Source: Mesostigma viride (lineage: Eukaryota; Streptophyta; Mesostigmatophyceae; Mesostigmatales; Mesostigmataceae). Taken from it: 62,000 nt of DNA. A program made the position numbers and the translations under genes. The stretch is taken from contig RPFO01000296.1 of assembly GCA_009746045.1 (NCBI GenBank), forward strand, positions 1 to 62,000, in the 5' to 3' direction. Position 1 is the stretch's first letter. Each line of letters starts with the position of its first letter. This document shows positions 40,530 through 61,765 of the stretch, piece after piece. A model generated the notes under the pieces. It did no database searches. It was not told the DNA's origin and was given only the letters and a program-made list of their open reading frames with translations.

Positions 40530-42565
40530 AAGCCACGAGCCACGAGGTAGCCATGGCTGACGGCGGAGCTCATAACTTTCGCGTTTGAGCACAGAATTTA
40601 GCCGTGAATATCACAATCGATGCGTCTTTCTACGACGCACATGCTAGCTGATATAATTTCCCGAAGCTATTACGCAATTAATATACGATGAGCAAACGCC
40701 TCTCGACGCAACGCAGCCTGGCGGCTGCGCAGTCGGCAATGAAAATACGCCTGCAGCCTCGGCTGCAGCCTCGCCCACCGGCCCAGACGGCAACGGTGAC
40801 ACTAGTCGTGCACTGGTGCTCGCCCAGCCCTCCGGGCATGCCTCGCCATCTGCATCGCCTGAACCTAAGCGCAGTCGCTCTGCTGAGCCGCCCTGGGAAG
40901 AGATCACCTTAATTTGACATCAACGCCTCCAGCTACTGGCAACGCAGCCCAGGAGCCTTCATGGAAGACGTGTTTTTCGGCACGCACGCCTCGCTTCTAG
41001 CCCTGTGCGTGCACCTCACGTCCCACAACCCCGGCCACTGGCCTGTTAATGGCCAGCTTGTCGACCCTGCCGAGGCTCTCCCAATCATTCACCGCATGAA
41101 TCGCCCCAAGCTCCAACGCTTCGCCCTCTGCTCCCTCCTTGGACGCTCCGAAACCGCGATCTGGGCTTCCCCACCGCCCCCCCCCACCTTTCCCACCGAA
41201 GCCACCATCCGCACCCTCCTTAAGGAAGCTTTCGAGCAGCACGTGACCCCCCTTGCCACAGATGTGGCGGCATTGGGAGGCATGCTGGCTGCTGAGCTCC
41301 CTCACGTTTCCACCACCGTCACCTCCACCTCCACCCTCCTCGCCTCCACCTCCACCGCCTCCACCGCCTCCACCGCCTCCACCGACTCCATCACCGCCCA
41401 GCTCCGCGCGACATCGACCAGCGTCTTAAGGATAATGCCATCGCTATCGAGGTCCTGCAGAACACCGCAGGCCTCACCGCCCAGGCGGTGAAGGACATTG
41501 CCGCCAAGCCAGCCCCCGCTGCCCTGGCCGGCGATGCTCCTCCCATCACGATTTGGGCGGACATGCTTAAGCAACATACCACCTCCACCACGTCCGCCGT
41601 CGCAGCCCAGCTCCAGCGGCAGACGCTTGACCTCCGCGAGGAGGCCGAGCTCGCCAAGCGCAGCCTCTACGCCATACTCAAGAACTTCGACATGGAGGAA
41701 GGTGAGAATTCCGAGAAGCTTGCACGTGCGTTTGAGAGCAAAATCCTTGCACGCATGGGCCTTCTTGGTGAGATTAAGCTGACCGCCCACCGCCTCCCCC
41801 GCACGCGGGGTAAGGCAGGGGCGCCTCCGCTTCTTCTCATCTTTGAGAGCCCAGCGGACAAGATTTCGTTTCTCAGACGCCGCAAGCGGCTCGAGAACAC
41901 TCCCTTCACCGTGGACGACGACTTGACCCTGGCGCAGCAACAACGGCGACGGGAGCTATGGCCGACCTACCTCCAGCTCCGGCAGACCAAGGCGGGCCAG
42001 CCGGTGTTCTGGAAGGGGGCGGCCATCTACGTCGGCCACAAGCCCTGGCCCGCGACCCCCTCGACCACCGCGGCCCCAGCGACTCCAGCCCCAGCCTAGG
42101 GGAATACAGCAGCAGTAGTGTAGAATAGTTAGACAGTGGCCTTGTGACATGCCCGCCTACTACATGCAGGCACTATACCAGCTGAGGCCTAGCCTAATTT
42201 TAGTCATGTACATGTGTGCCTATGATGAGCCACCCTCCAGATGATGCCTAGCTTTATTTAACTATGCCGTGCCCATGCAGGGAGTAACTCTCTGCTGAGA
42301 CGCCATGCCCTAGCTTCTGTATAGCTATGCTGATCTTCCCCCCCATGACAGGCTCCCCCTTAGCTGGGCATAGCTTGAAGATCATGGGGCTGCAAGTGCC
42401 CTGGGGCACCTAGAGCAAGCTAGTCTCGTTTACATTCCCACCCTTGCAGGAAGTAGCTTAGAATGTATGATAGGCCATATGCCCCTTCTGTGGGCTATGT
42501 GCTACATATACTCCCAACAGAGTTGTGTTCCTAATTAATTAATTAATTAATTAATACTCGATCAG
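40530..42565 (+). mobile_element. ORF1-only LINE-like element (family A)
   Basis: About 2.0 kb. A 5' leader contains repeated GAGCCAC; a single ORF1-like coding region follows, then a 3' region with the CTCTCTGCTGAGACGCC, CTTGCAGGAAGTAGC and ACTCCCAACAGAG blocks, and a TTAATTAATTAATTAATTAAT tail. There is no endonuclease or reverse transcriptase. The inverted relative at 24835-26640 has the same structure, so the absence of ORF2 is a family trait and not a private deletion. The TTAA-type tail is shared with the truncated copies in this window. Confidence 0.75.
40961..42099 (+). pseudogene. LINE ORF1-like protein with one frameshift
   Basis: The first part (ATG 40961) reads FFGTHASLLALCVHL and an acidic, His/Pro-rich segment, then a Ser/Thr repeat of (TAST)n type. 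The text then changes frame near 41404, where two extra bases (a CG step in CGCGCGAC) are apparent. The second part has a coiled-coil stretch (AIAIEVLQNTAGLTAQAVKD), REEAELAKRSLYAIL, and an RRM-like block with LAHRLPR-type, LLLIFESPADKISFLRRRKR and TVDDDLTLAQQQRRRELWP. This corresponds to L1-type ORF1 organisation: coiled coil, RRM, C-terminal domain. It ends with TAG at 42097-42099. Product role in LINEs: RNA-binding chaperone. Confidence 0.75.
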
Positions 42566-42829
42566 AGGCATGTCAGGGCTCCAGCATGCCCTGCTGCCTC
42601 ATTTCCTTCTTCATCATGATCTCTTCAGCTGCAACTTGCAAGTTTACATACATAACAAGCGCGAGCACAGGAATTAATAACCATTTTTGGGTCAGCTTAC
42701 TGACGCAGTGACGCATGCATAGGATGTTCATAAGTACAGCCCATTCAGGATATTCAGAAAAGCTGCCATTGTGAGCAACCTCGTCTAATTCGTATACCCG
42801 TAGTAGCTATCTATATACTATGGATAGGG
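42566..42829. other. No gene recognised
   Basis: Short spacer between two retroelement copies. Confidence 0.35.
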
Positions 42830-43190
42830 GTTGTGGGTGAACCCTGGGTATGCCCCTAAAAACCCTAGGGCTCTGGGAAAGGCCTTTACATTCTCCCGAA
42901 CCTGCGCCTCCGCCTGAATGAGTTCCAAGCCTAGATCTGTGGGGGCACTGGAGCATGTGGCAGCCCTACTGCACCGGCCCGCTATGCTTTTGCTACGTGG
43001 AAGCGTTATTGCACCCACCGGGCCGGGACCCGTATGGTTTCGGCGGGTCCGATTGTGCACGGCCTGTGGCATGCCTATGGAATGAGGTAAGGGGGGGGTC
43101 TCTGCCCCTTGCCCGCTGTGCACACTCAGGGATTAAAAGCACTCTGGTGCTTCGTGACTCCCCAACGGGAGCACATGTTTAATTAATAAT
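42830..43190 (+). mobile_element. Family B short element, most complete copy
   Basis: GGCCTTTACATTCTCCCGAAC and GTGGCAGCCCTACTGCACC in the 5' half, TTGCACCCACCGGGCC, GTGGCATGCC, GGGGTCTCTGCCCCTTG and GTGCTTCGTGACTCCCCAAC in the 3' half, with a TTTAATTAATAAT tail. Non-coding, about 350 bp. The 5' half occurs in the same orientation at 61430-61560 (+). Confidence 0.7.
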
Positions 43191-43900
43191 ACTATCATCG
43201 GCTAGTTAGCAGTTGGCACACTCAATTCTTTTCTTGGTTCCACGGCATCACCCATGCAGGCCGCAGGCGATGTTCATCACACATTCAGGCCATAAACCAA
43301 GTATTTCCCTGGCACTCGATCCCCCTCCCCCCATAACTGAGTCACATCATGGCATACTATGGACCACTTCCTAAAGACCTAGCCCGCGTCGATCCTGCAT
43401 AACTATACCCCTGAGCATGGCAGCATGCCCGTGCCGTGTAGAATTGCCTCATCAAGTCGAGATGAACCACTAGGCCGGGTATAGGCCAGACTAAACTACC
43501 AGCTTGCATTAGTAGTAGTACAGAGCAATCCGCTTGCATCATGCTTAGTAGCTGCGCACTAGCATGGTACAATGCTGCCATGCAGGTCTCGGCCACCTTG
43601 GCCATGCACAAGCACTGGTGGCCAACTGGCCATTGAATGTAAGTGCAGTACACAGAGGGCTTATTATGCGTGGTTCTTGAATATCAAAGAATGGAAATGC
43701 AAAGGAGTTATACATCCTGGTGCACGTGACTCCCTACTAAGCTGTGTCCTGGGCACCAAACTGCAGCCAGTTTCTTGAAATAGATCTTTCGTGTCAGAGG
43801 GTAAAAAGCTCCATGATGCCCCTCAGTGGGCAGCAACATGCGTGCATGTGGGAAGGTAGGTTCTGGGTGGCACGTCTGTTTACCGTTACCCTCTGCTTAC
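43191..43900. other. No gene recognised
   Basis: Could include the unresolved 3' end of the coiled-coil gene on the minus strand. No exon could be assigned with matching phase. Confidence 0.35.
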
Positions 43901-44381
43901 CCCCTGAATACTCGTTGTGGAAGCGTGGGGCCTGCAGCGGCACCGCCTCGCTCACCGTGCCCTGATGACCGTCGCGCCTCTGAACCGTGCCGCAGCACCC
44001 ACCCAACTCAAGTTCACGCCTATACTGTCAGACACCATGCATCTGACGCACGGATCCATATAAACCTCCCCAACCTGCCAAGCGCGGCTAACTTGCATGC
44101 AACGCACTGCTCTGACATGTTGCACGCCTTGATATTGCTGCATGTCGCCTCTAACACATGCGCGAGCCCTAGATACCACAAAACTCCAACCGCATGCCCA
44201 AGGTTCTGAGTCTTGTTCCTTGACTCTAGCTTGGTTCCTGAAATAGCTTGGGAGCGTGGGTTTTGCATCGCGTAGCTCACGCCTCCACAGTGCCACAGGC
44301 CCGCAGCACTCACCCAAACATGGGTTATACCACACAACATGGATTATACCACACCCAAGCATGCATCCTTAACCTCCCTAC

Positions 44382-47300
44382 CTTGGAAGCGTGGAATCTG
44401 CATTGCATAGCTCATGTTGCACGCCTCGGCCTGCTGCAGCTCCTCCAAGCACTGCCGCGCCTCTTCCTCCAGCCGCCTGCACACACGGCCGTTCGATCCA
44501 ATGGAGACCCACAGCATGGGTCAACCATGCACAGCATGGGGGTCAAGCCACTGAGCTAAGAAAAAGGCCTGGCTTGGGTCATCATGCCAGTCGAGGTCCA
44601 GTCATCCAGTCGTTCTGGTAGCAGCTGTGGCTTGCCTTAGGTGATTGGGCATGAATGATCGAAGCGCCCCCAGGTATCCTTGCCCCCTTCTCGTCGTGCC
44701 ACACACAGGGATGGAAAGCACTAGACTAGGGTGTAATATGCTCCACGACTCCCCAACGCACGCGAGCGCACGTACTAAATTCGTTAGTGAAGGTCCAGTC
44801 TCGCAGCAGGGGGGCCATGCACGGCCGCCCAGAAAGAGGCCGCGAGTGCCATATTAATGCTGGCAAACCATTGTGGTCATCATGCAATAGGAAAGCACAC
44901 AAGTGGGCTTTAGAAAGGTCGTCAGGCCGGATCACATGGACGTGACCGCATTCCAAGGGTGAACACGCCGTACACATGCCACAGTGTTGGAATGCAACCA
45001 CTTGGGTACCTGTACATTGCCCTTTCAGGATCATGTACACTGTGGTTGCATGCAATGACTGTCGTGGAACGTGCACACACACATCTTAGTATGAAGTTTG
45101 GAGACTAATATGCGTGGAACTCCCAGATGTTTAGTTTTCCCTCCGCACCCCTGCAGCATTCATTGATTAAATTAGCACGTAGTCGGCATCACGTGGGTAC
45201 TACGGAATTAAGGGACCTCCAGCCCTAGACAAAACGGCCGAGGGAGGGCGCCCTCGACTAGCTTGCTCTAGCTTCTCTCACTGCTACAAGCGGGCAGGCC
45301 ACAGAGGACTCTCTCTGCATCGTGCATGGTGCAGGCCCAACTGTGGGTGCAATACAACAAGCCTGAGCCCAGCTGCCTCATGGGATTGAGCATAGGCTCG
45401 CAGGATTGTCTTTGCTGTACCCACTCACTCCAGGGTTGCCTTGAGATCGTCCAGCGAGGAGGAAGCCAGGCATTCCTGGGCGTGCTGTATCTTATCCCGC
45501 AGGCCTGCAAGGGAAACGTATGGCCAATTACTGATGGCATTAGGCATATCTCAACATATAACAAAGTGACTTGGAACGCAGCACTTATAATTGCGGGAGA
45601 AATTCCTGAGACTGAGTAGCCACTGCCCAGTAGGCCAGTACATGCACACCATTGGTACCTAGAGATGTGAGCATTATTTCAACATGGAGGGTTAAAGCTT
45701 CTGAAAGTTAGCATCCATGGAAAAAAAGATTTCTTGCTGGTTCACGATTTCTACTCTTGAAAGCGGCCATCAGGGCAATGCAATGACCCTGGGCACTCTC
45801 CAATCAGGGAAAAGGTAAGCATATCCAGGTAATAGTATCTATATACTCGAATATATACTTTAAAAATACAATTACTTACAGCAGAGTGAAATCACTCAAG
45901 CCAAAGCAAACGCCCAGCTATAAACCTATATACAGAGCCATGTCAAAGCTCGCATCGGTAGTTGATATATATATTCATTTAGAATGATAAATTACGGAGA
46001 TGAGATTGGGATGCAACACAAGGTAAACCCCGAAAAGAAGAAGAACCCTGAAGAAATTGATACTAATCTGACACGGACATCCAAGGATCACGCCATCTGC
46101 ACAAGGCACAACTAACCACATCACAAAACTACGACAAGCAGCAGCATCGCGCTGCCGGCCCACCATGCAGGCCTGGGAGGGATCTAGACCGCATGGGTCT
46201 TGACAAAGTCGGCCCGGGTGCGGCGGAATAACACATCAGCCACGGTGCCAGTGAGGGCGAGTGACAGATGCTGCCGCCAATACGAGGACCACGTGCGGGC
46301 AGACCACGGGGCGGTCTGACCCTCGAGGAATAATATATAGTAATACTATCTACATACTAGAATATATATTAAAAAGTATAATTACTTACATCAGAGTGAA
46401 GGCACCCAATTAAACATAAACAAAGCCAACGCTAACAAGAGATACTAGAATATATGTATCAAATTCACGCGCCACTTGATTGCCGAACATCACTAGCGAC
46501 AACCGTCACACCTCATGTCTATAGGAGCTATGAACTAAACAATGGTGCAAGTGCGCCGACCATGCCGAGGTTGCTGTGTTGGAGCCAGCGCGACGGTGGG
46601 ACTCTTCAGCCTGCGACGACTAACATGCCTAAGTATATTGCATGAGCCCATATAAGCGTGCTAATCAGGTACATGAGGAGGGGGGTGCTCATTATAAACT
46701 GCGTTTAGAGTGAACAGGTGTTCAGAAGTTCAAACTTCCACAGGCAATGTGTGCCTTTCAAGTAAGTGGTTTGATGAATACCCGCCCTCCAATTATGAGC
46801 ACTGCGGCCATCCGGGCACATTAATTGTGTGCTGCAGTTTTGTACAACCCATTTTAACTTGTTCATTGAATCATTGTACAAAATGATTCGCTTTCTTCCA
46901 ACTCACGCACTGACTTGGTGTAAAAGGCATGTTGGGTAGATCTTCTGAGCTGCCATCTCATCACTTGATTGCGTGCCCCCACCTAGAGGGTGTGCCCTCA
47001 CGTTGCCAGCGCTGTTGTGTGCCCTCACCTTGGTTTTCCCTGGCCGCGTCAGTGATCGAGGCCGCCAGCTGGCCCTGCTGCTGGTACGCGATCTCGGCCT
47101 CACCACGCTGCGCGCCGATGTGGTCCAGCAGAGCGCGCTTCTTGTCTGGGAATGCTGCCTCCTGGCATCCGAGACGATAAGTCAATGCACAAGGGAATGG
47201 TATTATGGGAAGTAAACGATTAAGGGAAGTGGATAGCCATGAAGGGCCAGAATAAAGCAATTGAATCTTTTTCTTTTTCATGCCTCCAGGCATGCGCAAC

Positions 47301-49236
47301 AACTACTAGAGTCAATGGACAAGGGTTGGAAAAGGATAGCCGAGCATGGCCAGAATGATGCAGTTCAAGTAATCGGGTTTCTCCTGGCATCCGCAACAAA
47401 AGTCGATTTAAAAGAGAGTAAGACATGCAAAGCAGCATAAGGCAACCAAAGCTTCAATGCTTCTCCTTAGGCATCCGCGACAAATGAATCCAAGCAATGT
47501 CAAAGAAAGGAGTCACCAGCGCAGGCCGGAAATCTGGAATATTCCGGACCATGGTAGATCGAGCCTGCAGTTATCTTATCCGCGTTCTCCCAGTCGTTCA
47601 GGATGATGGAAATGAATGGAGGTGGATACGTGTAGCCATGGGCATCAAAATTATGGCTGCCTAGCGTTCATCGAGACCTAGACGGTCTACCTAAAAACAA
47701 CCTCGCGTGATCAGGGCAGTTGTTCCTACCGGCCAGGCGTGTCCAGTTGTAAGCACCACTGCTGCCATCGGTCTCCCGCCATTTAACACAAGGAATCACC
47801 TTAAATGGAAAAATAAGTACCCCACTTAACGCGAGGAATCACTCTTCTAAGCTAAAGTGACCAATGTAGCTCATTTCCGGTGTCAAGGGGGGAAAAAAAT
47901 CATGGACAGAGCTGGCCACTTAACTTGAGCATGCTTACGTGGCATGCAGGCCCCTGAGAATGATAATTAAAAAAACAAAGCATGCCCTTGTGTAGTTTCT
48001 AGTATTGTTTTCTAACCAAAAACCTATACCTGCCAGTGGAGGGATGTACCAGTAGTGCACAAAGCGAGGGGCAGCACACAGATGCAAGAAGCTGAGTAAC
48101 GCGCCCCAGTGGCAACGTGTCGGATGACAGGGGCATAATCTGGTTGTGGCAGACGTCCAAGAATGCTGTTTTCTATTTCAGAAACTGAAGCAGATCTGCT
48201 GTTACCAAGCGTGGAAATAGTCGGCCACGAATACACAAATATTACAGACGCATCATTCCAAAAATGGCCATCAAGTTAGATATACCGAAATACAGTCTCC
48301 AACGATGCATGTAAGAATGCAACCATGTAATATAACAGAATCACCCCCCCCCTCCCCCAAAGAGGACAGATCATACCTCTTTGCGAGCCTGCGCCTCTTC
48401 TGCATGGTATTCCTCCAACCGCGCATTGTGCAGGGTCTCCATCTCACTTACTCCCGCGATGAAATCATGCCTGAAAGGACGCCGAGCAAGGGAAGAAGCC
48501 CTACCACTGCTTCAGAGGGAAGAAAGCTGATGAAAATGCTGTAGTGATTTGTCTTTGCAAACTTCACTTATAAATCACGCCACAGAAAAAGATGCTTCGG
48601 CCAGGTAAACTGGCATGCCACCAATACCCAGCATTCGGCATATGGAGAGCTTTTGCGTTAGGCTGGTTTTCAAATACCTTCTGCTTTCAAGCGTGGCTTC
48701 CAATTTCTGCAGGTCAGCTTCCTTTGCTTCCAGTGCTTTCTTTTTCCCCTCCAATTGTGTTTGCACCGCATCTTCATTTCCGAAGCAGACCACAAGGACA
48801 GCCCGTACCGCAGCATTAGCGTTACGCATAAGTACCACGCACGGTATCAAATTTTGCAGTAAGGGTTGTTTGCAAACCAACTGTGCACATGATATTGTTC
48901 ATTTAGCTGAACACACAAGCTCAATGGCAGAAAAACTAGGGGAACAAATAAAAGGCAGAATCGGATGTCAGCAAGCATAATCGGCATTGCTACCCTGAAG
49001 CATTATCTCAACGTACCTCGCAGATCTCTGCTCAGCAAGGCAGAACACTCCGTCGTACTTAGCTTACCCAAGTCATCGTTTTTCTGTGCGAGGAGCCTCT
49101 CCAAGTACGCTTGTCTCTCAATGAGAAAACAGGACAGCTCCCGAGTTTTAGCTGCGCTAGCCATCATGTTTTCGTGCAAAGCCTGTTTTTTGGCCTGCAA
49201 TAATTGAACCTGCCTCATGACATCTATGTCTGCCAT
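44382..49236 (-). CDS. Coiled-coil protein, at least six exons (3' end unresolved)
   Basis: Exons: 49236-49068, 48771-48678, 48470-48377, 47161-47029, 45504-45429, 44476-44382. All junctions are GT-AG (donors GTAAGC, GTATTT, GTATGA, GTGAGG, GTGAGT, GTAGGG) and phases join without stops (1, 2, 0, 1, 2, 1), giving 220 codons. The start is the ATG opening MADIDVMRQVQLLQAKKQAL. The product is almost wholly helical and charged: LERLLAQKNDDL, LEGKKKALEAKEADLQKLEA, EMETLHNARLEEYHAEEAQA, LRDKIQHAQECLASSS, LEEEARQCLEELQQAEA. No enzyme motif. A cytoskeletal or ciliary coiled-coil role is possible from composition alone but not shown. The end of exon 6 is uncertain because near copies of it follow downstream. 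Introns contain family S and B repeats. Confidence 0.7.
44680..44785 (+). mobile_element. Partial family B element in intron 5 of the coiled-coil gene
   Basis: CCCCCTTCTCGTCGTGCC, CAGGGATGGAAAGCACTAG and TGCTCCACGACTCCCCAACG in the family order, without a TTAA tail. Confidence 0.6.
45165..45365 (+). mobile_element. SINE-like repeat (family S), copy 3, in intron 5
   Basis: Shares AGCACGTAGTCGGCATCACGTG (split: AGCACGTAG, CATCACGTGGGT), GAGGGAGGGCGCCCTC, CTTCTCTCACTGC, GCAGGCCACAGAG and GTGGGTGCAATACAAC with the other two copies, at visibly lower identity. Confidence 0.7.
45830..46450. repeat. Direct repeats flanking a 0.4-kb segment in intron 4
   Basis: TACTATCTACATACTAGAATATATATTAAAAAGTATAATTACTTAC-type sequence occurs at about 45830-45905 and again at 46330-46405, each followed by a CAGAGTGAA block. 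Between them, a minus-strand frame (46332-46187) ends in SLALTGTVADVLFRRTRADF..., followed by what looks like an untranslated tail. This may be a retroposed gene fragment. Confidence 0.45.
47511..47556 (-). repeat. Dispersed ~50-bp motif, copy 4 (intron 3 of coiled-coil gene)
   Basis: Minus strand: TACCATGGTCCGGAATATTC, CAGATTTCCGGCCTGCGC, TGGTGACTCC. Confidence 0.75.
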
Positions 49237-50276
49237 GGTGGAATGAAACCACACAAGTACGTAACTTCTTCTAGCAAATAACGTATGGCAGTCCTACAAA
49301 AACGCCAAAGACAGCATGTCCATTATTGCAACCCCCCCGCAAGCAACTAGGAGAATAGTACGAGGTTGACGAGGCCGGAGTTAACGAGGCTATGTTTTCA
49401 AACGACAATGCTGTTCCTGATGTCCCACTGCAAACCGCAAACGCGTTACCACACGCTTACTAGGTTGACCATATCTAGTGAACGTTGAAAAACCAGTAAC
49501 ACAGGCTTGGATAAGACCTCGTTCGGATGGAGTCTGTACTGCGACCGAGTTACAACATATGCGATAGACGAGGTTGAAAATTTTAGACGGAATAAAAAAC
49601 GGGAATTCAAGACTCGTAAATTTAGTACGCTTGGCCATGGATTATGGAGTCCACGTTGGTGCGGCGGTTGACACGTCTTGACAGCAAGCGACGTCCCAAG
49701 CCAAAAGCCTGCATGCTGTGCTGATGACAGATGGCGAATGTCTACCCATGAAGACATTGATACTTGCCATCCGTCCGTCCATTATTCACATCCTGTTCCT
49801 GGTAGGGATACGGAGCGGCCCGCATCTTCCCGCGCGCGACGGCTTCAGAGAAGTTTGCGCCCTTTTTGAGTCCTTTTTGCCCTTTTTGCCATCCTTGACG
49901 GTTATTGGCGGTTCGGGGGCAGGCGTGTCATTCCTGGGCGGTCGCGCCTGCTCCTTGTACTTTCCTCAGTGCAGTGTCGGGGGTAGCCATGACGAGATGA
50001 TGAAAGAAGATGATTGATGAGTTGTACTGTAATGCCCCGGATTGGATATGATGATGGCGTCCCCGGCACCGATTTCACCCACGTTCGCGAGACTGCAATC
50101 TAAGCTGACGTCCGAATGAATCCGAATGCGACGCTAGGAACAAACCAAAGCTTCAGAGAGGGCCGCAGCCGGAGAATGGACGACGCACGCGGGCTAGACA
50201 AGGGTATGGACAGTTAGCCTCCTGCCTTCTGCGTCGTGGTTAGCGGCGGAATTGTGTGGCTGCTGAATGCGGCGTC
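49237..50276. promoter_or_regulatory. Head-to-head intergenic region, probable bidirectional promoter
   Basis: The coiled-coil gene begins at 49236 (minus) and the transporter gene at 50277 (plus), leaving 1040 bp for both promoters and leaders. No clear TATA box was assigned. A short CCTTTTTGAGT/CCTTTTTGCC repeat lies near 49860-49895. Confidence 0.5.
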
Positions 50277-60063
<9,787 letters not shown>

Positions 60064-61264
60064 AGGGGGCGGTGACGGTGACTGAGATGGGCAGGGGTGG
60101 CTGTCACCGACTCAGTTGAGACAACTATTCCTGGCGCCAACATGTGCGTGCATGGTACGCCAGCGTCGTGAAAGGACTGGAGTGGAGGGAACGGTTGACG
60201 GGGGGGCGGAATGGGTGGCTGTAAATGGACGTGTGGATGCCTCTTTGCATGAACAGGACCGTCATGCCCATGCTGTTGCTTCGCAAGGCAACCACCCGAC
60301 AGTTATAGTGACCAGTAAAGTGACCGGTGGGTTCCATGCTACGGCTTCGCAAGGCCATTCCTGCTACGGCTTCGCAAGACCATGGTATTGGCTATATCGT
60401 ACTCAAGGGATTTTGTGCGCCGCTCTGCCAGGGAGGGGCCATGGGAGCGTGAGGCATCCGTCACCGGCAGGCCTGCGCGATGCCAGACTTTTTGTACTGT
60501 ACTAGTAGTGGAATTGGCCGCACCCAAGCAATGACAAAGACCGTGATTGCGTGAACACTTGTTTTGGCGGGGTGTCGGAGCGGAGACTGGCACCTTGGGC
60601 AGTGCTAGCGAGGCTGTATTTGAGTTGTATGATTAGGCAGGCGCGAGGTTAAGCCGCGCGTTGGTAGTGATCTCAACTATTTGTTACATAGTGGGGCTCT
60701 GGAAGCGGTTGTGGACATCGCTAGGGTTTAGGGTGGATTGGGAACATGTTATGGTATTAAGGAGACAACTATTCCTGGATGCATGACGTTCCAACGTCGT
60801 GGAAGGACTAGGGTAGTTGTCTGAGAGGAAAGGCGCAAAGACTGTTGTTATGGTATATCTATTGGGTATGTAGAAGCCAATGGGAGGATAGGTTGTATGT
60901 ATACCAATCTGCACATTGCATCCGAAGGTCCGGTGGCAACAAGTGTGCTGAGCTGAATGCTCTGGGTGATTGAAAGGCTGACCATCGTCCTTGAGTCAGC
61001 ACCTGCCACATTTTGTACATGTTTTCCATGATGATTTCTATGCAGTGCGCAACATTTTGATTACACGCAACTGTTGTTAACTATGTCGAACCAGCACATT
61101 TTGACTCCATGCATGCATACGCGCATAAGGTGCTTGTTCAAGCATCCGCATGGGAGCCACTAGCGAGTAAAGAGCTAGATTGCTTGAGGTCATATGCACT
61201 TGTATCTGGATCATGGAAAGACGGGGGCTCACTGCCCAGCATTGCGATGTGAGCATCTATCTAT
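60064..61264. other. 3' flank of the MATE gene
   Basis: No further gene recognised. GAGACAACTATTCCTGG with a following CGTCGTG-AAGGACT block occurs at 60117-60180 and again at 60759-60815, a partial duplication. GCTACGGCTTCGCAAG occurs in tandem near 60337-60385, with a related GCTTCGCAAGG at 60278. Confidence 0.5.
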
Positions 61265-61410
61265 ATAAACATGCACGTGCTCCCGTTGAGGATCGAGTCA
61301 CGAAGCACCAGAGTGCTTTTAATCCCTGAGTGCGCACAGCGGGAAGGGGGCAGAGACCCCCCCTTCCCTCATGCCACAGGCATGCCACAGGGTGCACGAT
61401 CGGACCCGTT
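61265..61410 (-). mobile_element. Family B element, 3' part
   Basis: Minus strand: TGTGGCATGCCTGTGGC, GGGGGGGTCTCTGCCCCC, CAGGGATTAAAAGCACTCTG, GTGCTTCGTGACTC, CAACGGGAGCACGTGCATG. There is a three-base insertion before CAACGGGAG relative to the other copies. Confidence 0.7.
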
Positions 61411-61424
61411 GAACGATCCGGCAT

Positions 61425-61765
61425 CCCCTGTGGAAAATCCTCAGGCTCCGGGAATGGCCTTTATATTCTCCCAAACCGGCGCCTTTTAAATGTGTTTCAC
61501 GCTAGCTGTGGGCTCTGGACCATGGGGCAGCCTTACTGCATCCGCTATGAGTCAGCCATGCTTTGCCAATGCAGAGAGCCACTCTCTGCTGAGACGCCAT
61601 CATGCTCCAGCCATTGCTTAGCCATGATCATCTTCCACCCCGTGTCCGCAACTATGCAGAGCTGCTGGAATACATGGTGGTGCAGGTGCACCTCAGTTGT
61701 GCACCCCGAGTAGGTGGCAGTTTACACCCACCACCTGCAGGTTGTCGCCTAGAATGCATCGTTCA
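61425..61765 (+). mobile_element. Mosaic of family B 5' half and family A 3' region
   Basis: GGCTCCGGGAATGGCCTTTA and GGGGCAGCCTTACTGCATCC match the 5' half of the family B element at 42830-43190. After 61575 the sequence switches to family A landmarks (CACTCTCTGCTGAGACGCC, CACCTGCAGGTTGTCGCC, TAGAATGCAT). Confidence 0.6.

Noticed and set aside
45830-46450. A small LTR element from the direct repeats
   Set aside because: Repeats are only about 75 bp, lack TG...CA ends and no PBS or PPT was seen.
50256-50276. Upstream GTG as start of the MATE protein
   Set aside because: Nuclear genes start with ATG almost always, and an in-frame ATG lies 21 nt downstream at 50277.
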